Assembly (NCBI GenBank): GCA_964608595.1
Contig: CAZSOU010000080.1
Span: 1 to 11,342 of the forward strand
Source of the DNA: Oleiagrimonas sp964608595
GTDB taxonomy: Bacteria > Pseudomonadota > Gammaproteobacteria > Xanthomonadales > Rhodanobacteraceae
Direction of reading: 5' to 3'
Length of the DNA stretch: 11,342 nt
The notes under the pieces were generated by a model. The model was given only the letters and a program-made list of their open reading frames with translations, was not told the DNA's origin and did no database searches. A program made the translations under genes and the position numbers. Shown here piece by piece: positions 6,560 through 11,342 of the stretch (position 1 is the stretch's first letter; each line of letters begins with the position of its first letter).

Positions 6560-7270
6560 TCAAATGCGTTCATGCAAAATATCCCATACGCCATGGCCGA
6601 GTTTGCGGCCGCGCTTCTCGAAATGCGTATGAATGCGCCACGGCGGGCACGCCACGTAGTCGCCCGTGGTCGAACGATTGCGCCACCCCTTTGCCGTGCG
6701 CATCACTTCGCACATGTGTTCGGCATACGGTTCCCAATCGGTCGCCAGGTGCAGCAGACCGCCGACGGCGATGCGCGACGCGGCAAGATCCACGAATGCC
6801 GGCTGAATCAACCGGCGCTTTTGATGGCGCTTTTTCGGCCAGGGGTCGGGAAACCAGATGCGCAACTCCGACAGTGCACCCGGGGCAATGTCGTGGCGCA
6901 GCACTTCCACCGCGTCATGGCGATACACGCGCACGTTGTCGATGTTGTCGCTCGCCAACGCGTTCATCAGTCGACCGACGCCGGGGCGATGCACTTCCAC
7001 GCCGAGGTAATCGCGCGCCGGATCGTCGGCGGCAGCACTCGCCAGCGCCTCACCATTGCCGAAACCGATTTCCATCACGCGCGATGCGTCACGCCCGAAC
7101 ACGGCGGCAAGATCGCGCGGTCGGCCCTGGTAATCCAGACCGTAGCGCGCCCAATGCTTGTCGAAAGCGCGCTGCTGCGCCGGTGTGATGCGACCTTCGC
7201 GCAGCACGAAGCTGCGCACCGGACGGTGCGGTCTGGGATCATCGTGACCTTGCGGTTCCCCTGTCGACAT
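6560..7270 (-). CDS. trmB: tRNA (guanine-N7)-methyltransferase
   Basis: TrmB uses S-adenosylmethionine to methylate G46 in the variable loop of tRNAs, forming m7G. The 236-residue product has the SAM-binding motif MEIGFGNGE (66-74) and the family signature IWFPDPWPKKRHQKRRL (138-154). It also has ATDWEPYAEHM (176-186) and a C-terminal THFEKRGRKLGH segment (215-226). The start at 7270 gives MSTGEPQGHD, a typical disordered N-terminus before SFVLREGRIT. There is no strong Shine-Dalgarno sequence. The gene begins 11 bases after the thiG stop, so the two are co-transcribed. The thiG-trmB pairing is common in gammaproteobacteria although the functions are unrelated. The longer open frame to 7834 lies across thiG and is a shadow. 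Confidence 0.96.
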   Translation of the reverse strand: MSTGEPQGHDDPRPHRPVRSFVLREGRITPAQQRAFDKHWARYGLDYQGRPRDLAAVFGRDASRVMEIGFGNGEALASAAADDPARDYLGVEVHRPGVGRLMNALASDNIDNVRVYRHDAVEVLRHDIAPGALSELRIWFPDPWPKKRHQKRRLIQPAFVDLAASRIAVGGLLHLATDWEPYAEHMCEVMRTAKGWRNRSTTGDYVACPPWRIHTHFEKRGRKLGHGVWDILHERI

Positions 7271-7281
7271 GATCGGCGCAC

Positions 7282-8082
7282 TCAATCGATGACACCCTCG
7301 ACAGGGCTGGAGGCCGAGGCATAACGCTTGCGCGGCATGCGTCCGGCATGAAAAGCGGCACGCCCGGATTGCACGGCGAGTTTCATGGCATGCGCCATCA
7401 GCACCGGATCCCTGGCATGGGCGATGGCGCTGTTCAACAACACGCCGTCGCAACCGAGCTCCATCGCCACGGCCGCATCCGAGGCCGTGCCGATGCCGGC
7501 ATCGACGATGATCGGCACCTTCGCGTTGGCGACGATTTCCTGCAGGTTGTATTTGTTCTGGATGCCCTGCCCCGAGCCCAGCGGCGAAGCCAGCGGCATG
7601 ACTGCAACACAGCCGATGGCCTCCAGTTGTCGCGCCACGATCGGATCGCCGCTGGTGTAGACCATCACGTCGAAATCGTCGGCGACCAGTTGTTCGGCCG
7701 CCTTCAGGGTTTCGACAATGTCGGGGTACAGGGTCTTCGGGTCGCCAATGACTTCCAGCTTGACCAGCTTGCGACCGTCCAGCAGTTCGCGCGCCAATTT
7801 GCAGGTGCGCACGGCATCGGCCGCGTTGTCGCAACCGGCGGTGTTGGGCAGCAGCGTGAATTCGCTCGGTGGCAGCACGTCCAGCAGACTGGGCTCATCG
7901 GCATCCTGGCCGATATTGGTGCGACGCACGGCGACGGTGACGATTTCGGCCGCGGCGGCCAGCGTGGCGCTGCGGGTCTGATCGGCATCCTTGTATTTGC
8001 CGGTACCGGTCAGAAGGCGCGAGCCGTAGCGGTGGCCGGCAATGACCAGCGGATCGGGGGTATCCACTTGCGGTTGATTCAT
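7282..8082 (-). CDS. thiG: Thiazole synthase
   Basis: ThiG joins deoxyxylulose 5-phosphate, dehydroglycine and sulfur from ThiS thiocarboxylate to form the thiazole phosphate of thiamine. The 266-residue TIM-barrel protein is of usual length. Visible marks are SRLLTGTGKY (21-30), RRTN (53-56), LVKLEVIGD (106-114) with the Schiff-base lysine K108, SPLGSGQG (166-173), and the phosphate-binding loop VDAGIGTASDAA (193-204). GCDGVLLNSAIA (210-221) closes the barrel. The start at 8082 is supported by a CGGAT about nine bases upstream and by the standard N-terminus. The gene follows its sulfur donor thiS by 58 bases and precedes trmB by 11. Neither thiF nor a thiH/thiO gene is in the window, so the other thiazole steps are encoded elsewhere. 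Confidence 0.97.
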   Translation of the reverse strand: MNQPQVDTPDPLVIAGHRYGSRLLTGTGKYKDADQTRSATLAAAAEIVTVAVRRTNIGQDADEPSLLDVLPPSEFTLLPNTAGCDNAADAVRTCKLARELLDGRKLVKLEVIGDPKTLYPDIVETLKAAEQLVADDFDVMVYTSGDPIVARQLEAIGCVAVMPLASPLGSGQGIQNKYNLQEIVANAKVPIIVDAGIGTASDAAVAMELGCDGVLLNSAIAHARDPVLMAHAMKLAVQSGRAAFHAGRMPRKRYASASSPVEGVID

Positions 8083-8140
8083 GACGATGATCCGAAAACA
8101 GGAAAAAACAACGGGCGATCAGGGAAGCGTCCGGCAGCGT

Positions 8141-8341
8141 TCATCCGCCGCCGATGGCCTGCACGATCTCGACCCGGTCGCCCTCGGACAATTCGTGTGC
8201 GTCGTGACGACTGCGCGGCACGATTTCGCGATTGACCTCCACCGCCACACGCCGGCCGGCGTAACCGGCTTCTTGCAGCAGTCGGGACACGGTCATGGAT
8301 TGACCGCACTGTCGAGGCGAGCCATTGAGTATGATTTGCAT
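8141..8341 (-). CDS. thiS: Sulfur carrier protein ThiS
   Basis: ThiS is a ubiquitin-fold protein whose C-terminal Gly-Gly is adenylated and converted to a thiocarboxylate that feeds sulfur to ThiG. The 66-residue product begins MQIILNGSPRQC, has the typical VSRLLQEAGYAGRRVAVEVN core (18-37) and EGDRVEIVQAIGGG at the end, including the essential GG. The frame is open well upstream into the FecR-like gene, but homologues start at this MQI. No Shine-Dalgarno sequence precedes the ATG. Instead a TACAAT -10 box ends six bases before it, which would place the transcript start on the A of the ATG. No thiamine diphosphate riboswitch is seen upstream. It probably forms one operon with thiG and trmB. 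Confidence 0.95.
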   Translation of the reverse strand: MQIILNGSPRQCGQSMTVSRLLQEAGYAGRRVAVEVNREIVPRSRHDAHELSEGDRVEIVQAIGGG

Positions 8342-8347
8342 GCCGTC

Positions 8348-8374
8348 ATTGTAACGTCTGCGACCGTCTGTCGC
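8348..8374 (-). promoter_or_regulatory. Candidate thiS promoter with adjoining inverted repeat
   Basis: On the minus strand TACAAT (8353-8348) matches the sigma70 -10 consensus at five of six positions. With the usual spacing the start site falls at 8341, the A of the thiS ATG, implying a leaderless mRNA. No good -35 sequence is present. The perfect inverted repeat GCGAC-5 bases-GTCGC (8374-8360) lies where the spacer and -35 region would be and could be a regulator site. The whole gap to the FecR-like gene is 89 bases and has no clear terminator. Confidence 0.4.
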
Positions 8375-8430
8375 TGCCCGGGGCATGAACGAGACACGCC
8401 CCCCTGCGGTCATGATTCCGGCCGCGATTC

Positions 8431-10539
8431 TCAATGCTTTTTCTTCGATTTCCGCTTGTGCATGCGATAGGGATGCGGCTTCACCGGCTGGGCACGGCTG
8501 TGCGAACGGTGGCGAACATGCGGCGTCGCCGGTCGCGACATCGCCTTCGGCGCACGATGCATGCGAACAGGCCGAGCCCGCGGCGTGTTGCGGCGCAACA
8601 CGCGCGCCGGCGGCGCATGTGGTTGACTGACATGCCGACGCTCGCGTGCCGTGCGGCCGAGGGTTGCACGATGTACCGCTTGCATCGGATGCGGCCGGAA
8701 CAGGTCGGGCCGTCGCGTGACCGGCACCGACGGCGTCGGGGCCGACCGCACGTGGTGTATCCGCGGCAATGTCGGCTCGGCATGATGCGTGCCGCCCGCC
8801 GCATTCAAACGCGGGACCGCGGGCAAGTGCGTGCCGGCGGTGTCGGCACGGTGCAGGGATCGGCGACCAAGGTGACGCAAACGCGACGTGGCGGATGTCG
8901 GCACCACCCGACGGTGCATCGGCGCCCTGCCTGCCACGTGCGTCGGCTGCAACGCTTCCGGATGCGAAATCCGGTACCTGGAACCACCCGGGTGCCGATC
9001 GTGGTCCAGCACGCGCACGGGCGAACGCCACGGCGTGTACGTCGCTCGTTGCGCGGCGCGAGACATCTTCGGCACGCGGTGGCGTGCCGCCACCACAGTG
9101 CGATCAAATCCCTTCACCGGCAGGCGATGCACCACCGCATCGCGCAAGACCCGGTGCGAGCCTGCTTGCGGACGCACCTTCAAGCCATGCAGGCGCACCG
9201 GCGCATGACGAATGGAGTGATCGTCCACGCTCCGCCGGGCCTTGCGCACACTGCGCCCTTCGGCCAACACCTCGTGCGACACCACTGTCACGCCATGCGG
9301 CCGCTTCGACCCCAGGTAATGCACCTGTCGCAAACGCTCGGGTTTGCGCCAGACGTTGTAGGCCGCATTCACACGATGCTTCCAGTCATGATGATGCCGC
9401 CGATGACGTGCACCGCGATTGACGTGCCAGTAATAACGCCGACTGGCGTCATACCACGGGTTGTAGACCATCCCCGGCGCCAGCGGATACCAACCCACGG
9501 GTGCGCCGCCCACGCTGATCGAGACCTGCCAGTTGCCGCCACCGACAAAAGCCACCAGCGCCGGTGCGTACACGGCACGAACGCCGCTCGTCCCCGGAAT
9601 CCAGCCCCAGCGTCCGCCAAAGGTCTGCCAGCGCCCGTAGTGAAATGGCGCAAAACCCCACGGTGCCGAGCTGATCCAGGTCCAGCCCCACGGCGCAATC
9701 CAGGCCCAATGGCCGTTGCGATACGGCGCCCAGCCGGCATCGACGTCATTCGGGAACCACACCTGATCGTAACCGGCTACGGACTGCCATCGCCCGTAGC
9801 GATCCAGGTCCCGGTAACCGACAGTGCCTTCGGCGACATGGTGGCCATTTCCGGTATCGGCATACAGTGCATCGCGCGATCGGCACCAGCGATAAAACGC
9901 GTCCTCGTTGTTCGTCGTCACGGCGACGGCGTCGGACAACAGGGCGTCGTCGAACCGGTATTGCTCGCCCGCGCGCACGATCCGACGTGCCCCCGCCTCA
10001 CCATGGACAACGACCGTCCCCTCGCGCACCGTGATGGCCGTGGCGTCGCCATCGCCGACATCCACACGCACCCGGGCGGAGCGATCCACCACCATCGCGA
10101 CCTGCGGCGTATCGATTTCGTAACTTTCCCCATCAGGCACGGTGCGCACATTCAGCTGCACCGTGCCGCGATTGAGCGAGCCGCGCGTCTGCCAGTCGCC
10201 GAGTTCGAGAAAACCGAATGCCGTGTCCCCGGCCATGCGCAGGGTGGCATCGCCAAACTCCAGTTCCAGACGCGCGTCGGTTCCGGTGGACAGGCGATCA
10301 CCCGTGGTCAGCGGACGATTGATGTCGACATCACGCCATCGGGTGTCACCGTCGGGAAGCAGGCCGGTCTCGCCGGCCACGTACGACACGCGCGCCACGC
10401 GGTCGGGCGGATCTCCCGCGCTTGTCGTCACGGATGTCTGCGCCTGCGACGGCTGCACCCAGCCGCACAACGCCAGAGCCAATGCCAACAATGGCAAAGT
10501 TGTTCGCTGCAACCAGCGATCATGTCGGCGCATCCCCAT
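8431..10539 (-). CDS. Secreted FecR/DUF6600-type protein with long basic Arg/His tail
   Basis: The start at 10539 has GGGAG seven bases upstream and gives 702 residues. An ATG at 10563 is too close to its only purine run. Residues 1-33 form a Sec signal peptide ending PSQA. Residues 47-200 form a FecR-like beta domain (VSYVAGETGLL, GDRLSTGTDARLELEFGDATLRM, REGTVVVHG). Residues 245-317 are rich in Trp/Gly/Pro repeats (YGRWQSV, GWAPYRNGHWAWIAPWGWTW, YGRWQTFGGRWGWIPG), matching the DUF6600 proteins common in Xanthomonadales and other proteobacteria. PHGVTVVSHEVLAEGRSV (414-431) is also family-like. From about 375 to 702 the chain is low complexity, very rich in Arg, His, Pro and Ala. It ends in a Lys/Arg cluster, with about half of the last 55 residues basic. 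A periplasmic or envelope role is inferred and no enzyme activity is expected. A 5-bp inverted repeat and the thiS promoter follow. Confidence 0.85.
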   Translation of the reverse strand: MGMRRHDRWLQRTTLPLLALALALCGWVQPSQAQTSVTTSAGDPPDRVARVSYVAGETGLLPDGDTRWRDVDINRPLTTGDRLSTGTDARLELEFGDATLRMAGDTAFGFLELGDWQTRGSLNRGTVQLNVRTVPDGESYEIDTPQVAMVVDRSARVRVDVGDGDATAITVREGTVVVHGEAGARRIVRAGEQYRFDDALLSDAVAVTTNNEDAFYRWCRSRDALYADTGNGHHVAEGTVGYRDLDRYGRWQSVAGYDQVWFPNDVDAGWAPYRNGHWAWIAPWGWTWISSAPWGFAPFHYGRWQTFGGRWGWIPGTSGVRAVYAPALVAFVGGGNWQVSISVGGAPVGWYPLAPGMVYNPWYDASRRYYWHVNRGARHRRHHHDWKHRVNAAYNVWRKPERLRQVHYLGSKRPHGVTVVSHEVLAEGRSVRKARRSVDDHSIRHAPVRLHGLKVRPQAGSHRVLRDAVVHRLPVKGFDRTVVAARHRVPKMSRAAQRATYTPWRSPVRVLDHDRHPGGSRYRISHPEALQPTHVAGRAPMHRRVVPTSATSRLRHLGRRSLHRADTAGTHLPAVPRLNAAGGTHHAEPTLPRIHHVRSAPTPSVPVTRRPDLFRPHPMQAVHRATLGRTARERRHVSQPHAPPARVLRRNTPRARPVRMHRAPKAMSRPATPHVRHRSHSRAQPVKPHPYRMHKRKSKKKH

Positions 10540-10593
10540 GAGCAAGCTCCCGTATCCGTCCACCCTGCTTGTAACGAAACAACCGCAACCACG

Positions 10594-10621
10594 TTGACAA
10601 CCCTGCCCCGCCAGCTACCAT
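10594..10621 (+). promoter_or_regulatory. Promoter of tRNA-Gly
   Basis: A perfect -35 box TTGACA (10594-10599) is followed after 16 bases by TACCAT (10616-10621), four of six matches to the -10 consensus. The start site would be near 10628, about 15 bases before the mature tRNA 5' end. On the other strand the same bases read TTGTCA and could be the -35 of the FecR-like gene. No well-spaced -10 supports that reading. Confidence 0.6.
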
Positions 10622-10642
10622 GCAGCATCGTGCAAGCACGAC

Positions 10643-10716
10643 GCGGGCGTAGCTCAATGGTAGAGCTGTAGCTTCCCAAGCTACTGACGAGGGTTCGATT
10701 CCCTTCGCCCGCTCCA
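10643..10716 (+). tRNA. tRNA-Gly(CCC)
   Basis: The full cloverleaf is visible: acceptor GCGGGCG (10643-10649) pairs with CGCCCGC (10706-10712), D-stem GCTC/GAGC, and anticodon stem GTAGC/GCTAC around the loop TTCCCAA. The anticodon CCC is at 10675-10677. The T-stem is GAGGG/CCCTT around TTCGATT. The CCA end is encoded (10714-10716) after discriminator T. It reads the GGG glycine codon. The antisense frame gives the well-known spurious peptide ending AKGIEPSSVAWEATALPLSYA, which is not a gene. A single-gene transcript is likely, with its own promoter and a terminator downstream. Confidence 0.97.
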
Positions 10717-10746
10717 TTTGCCGCAACTTTTGCCAAGTCCGTCACG

Positions 10747-10772
10747 AAGTTCTTGAATTCAAGCACTTTTTT
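10747..10772 (+). terminator. Weak intrinsic terminator after tRNA-Gly
   Basis: AAGT-T-CTTG-AATT-CAAG-C-ACTT forms an eight-pair hairpin with one internal mismatch, followed directly by T residues. Its core CTTGAATTCAAG (10752-10763) is a perfect palindrome. It lies 30 bases after the tRNA CCA end, a usual place for a tRNA terminator. The stem is AT-rich and therefore weak. Confidence 0.45.
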
Positions 10773-10797
10773 AACGACGGCTTAAACCTTGGTGCGA

Positions 10798-10925
10798 TAT
10801 AAAGGACCCTGACCACGTGACACGGCGCATCCTTTGCGGTACGTCGCGGCGCGATGGCCAACGGGGCAGTTATCTTGGCCCGGGCCCGGCATCTCCCCAG
10901 AGTATGCGCCGGCCCGGGCTTTTTC
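10798..10925 (+). ncRNA. Candidate small RNA or attenuated leader before the response regulator
   Basis: A TATAAA at 10798-10803 is a good -10 box, though it has no clear -35. It would start a transcript near 10810 that runs into the very strong terminator at 10877-10924. Predicted local structures are CGCA-loop-TGCG (about 10826-10838) and GGCCAA/TTGGCC (10856-10861 with 10875-10880). The second shares GCC with the left arm of the terminator, so the two compete in part. No open frame with a ribosome site lies in this stretch. The RNA would be about 115 bases if it ends at the terminator. It is either a separate small RNA or a leader controlling read-through into the response regulator. I do not recognise a known family. 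Confidence 0.4.
10877..10924 (+). terminator. Strong intrinsic terminator upstream of the response regulator
   Basis: GCCCGGGCC (10878-10886) pairs with GGCCCGGGC (10911-10919). After one bulged C, three further GC pairs (10888-10890 with 10908-10910) extend the stem, and a small CTC/GAG pairing lies inside the loop. The stem is followed by TTTTTC (10920-10925). It faces right and lies 84 bases before the response regulator start codon, downstream of no protein gene. It therefore must end either tRNA read-through or an unannotated RNA. Confidence 0.85.
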
Positions 10926-11008
10926 TTGCCCGTGGTTCGGTTATCGCCTGTACGGCTCATACCGGCTAAGCTTGGGAGGTCAAAGGCACTGTCGCCGCGA
11001 GGATACCC

Positions 11009-11342
11009 ATGCACGTACTGGTGATCGAAGACAACAACGATCTGGCCACCAACATCGGTGATTACCTGGAAGATCGCGGCCACGTCGCCGATTTCGCGGG
11101 CGACGGCGTGACCGGCCTGCACCTGGCCGTGGTGCATGATTTCGACGTGATCGTGCTCGACCTCACCCTGCCCGGCATGGACGGTCTGGAGGTGGCGCGC
11201 AAACTGCGCCAGGAAGCACGCAAACAGACCCCGATCCTGATGCTGACGGCGCGCGATGCGCTGGAGCAGAAAATCACCGGTTTCGACTCCGGCGCCGACG
11301 ACTACATGACCAAGCCGTTCGCGCTGCAGGAACTGGGCGTGC
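11009..11342 (+). CDS. OmpR/PhoP-type response regulator, 3' end outside window
   Basis: The visible 111 residues form a complete-looking receiver domain. Marks are the acidic pair E7-D8, the phosphate-accepting D51 in LDLTLPGMDG (50-59), T80 in LMLTARD, and K102 in MTKPFALQEL (100-109). The ATG is fixed by GAGGA five bases upstream. The MTKPF-ALQEL join and the style of the domain suggest an OmpR/PhoP-type regulator with a C-terminal winged helix. That part lies beyond 11342, so the output domain is inferred. A sensor kinase gene would be expected downstream. The upstream region carries a strong terminator and no obvious promoter between 10925 and 11008, so expression may depend on read-through or a weak promoter. 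No gene symbol can be assigned. Confidence 0.92.
   Translation, partial: MHVLVIEDNNDLATNIGDYLEDRGHVADFAGDGVTGLHLAVVHDFDVIVLDLTLPGMDGLEVARKLRQEARKQTPILMLTARDALEQKITGFDSGADDYMTKPFALQELGV

Noticed and set aside
8342..8430. A thiamine diphosphate riboswitch upstream of thiS
   Set aside because: No paired CTGAGA and ACCTGA-type elements with the right spacing are present, and the gap is only 89 bases.
8141..9031. thiS extended upstream to a 296-residue protein
   Set aside because: The extension overlaps the FecR-like gene in another frame. ThiS homologues are about 65 residues and start at MQI.
8434..10671. A 745-codon open frame on the + strand across the FecR-like gene
   Set aside because: It is antisense to a gene with a signal peptide and recognisable domains. 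The translation is Arg/His-rich without domains and runs into the tRNA, so it is a GC-bias shadow.
10520..10726. A - strand open frame containing AKGIEPSSVAWEATALPLSYA
   Set aside because: This is the antisense reading of the tRNA-Gly gene and a well-known annotation artefact.
10643..10800. An integration site for a genomic island at tRNA-Gly
   Set aside because: No integrase, no direct repeat of the tRNA 3' end and no foreign-looking genes are found beside it.

Overview
This window looks like a stretch of chromosome from a high-GC gammaproteobacterium. A member of the Xanthomonadales (Lysobacterales) is the most likely source. The clues are the thiS-thiG-trmB and thiL-pgpA gene pairings, a FecR/DUF6600 envelope protein, a CPXCG Cys-rich protein and a REP palindrome pair with GTGG heads. 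The taxonomic call is inference from gene content, not from a marker gene. Nearly all coding DNA is assigned, and the gene set is mostly housekeeping plus transport.

Left part (1-1219): a REP doublet (3-69) is followed by about 265 bp with no recognisable gene and a strong terminator (335-370). Two small genes then run leftward: a CPXCG Cys-rich protein and a short unknown membrane protein. A 222-bp divergent intergenic region with several palindromes separates them from a rightward CPA1-type Na+/H+ antiporter (1220-2863).

Central part (2889-8341, all leftward), in transcription order: thiS, thiG, trmB, an SLC13-like permease with RCK_C domains, then thiL and pgpA. ThiS and ThiG make the thiazole half of thiamine, and ThiL makes the final thiamine diphosphate. 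TrmB makes m7G46 in tRNA. PgpA removes the phosphate from phosphatidylglycerophosphate. A 291-bp element with 34-bp terminal inverted repeats sits exactly between the permease stop codon and the thiL start codon. Its two halves are diverged inverted copies of each other, so it resembles a large palindromic MITE. It is the most unusual feature of the window.

Right part (8431-11342): a leftward secreted FecR/DUF6600 protein carries a very long Arg/His/Lys-rich tail. It is followed by a rightward tRNA-Gly(CCC), then a leader or small-RNA region ending in a very strong terminator (10877-10924). The window ends inside a rightward OmpR-type response regulator gene whose C-terminal half lies outside.

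No complete insertion sequence, integrase, CRISPR array, toxin-antitoxin pair or defence gene is visible. No wholly new multi-gene system is supported. The items worth following up are the palindromic element and its effect on thiL, the basic tail of the FecR-like protein, the structured RNA before the response regulator, and a probably leaderless thiS.
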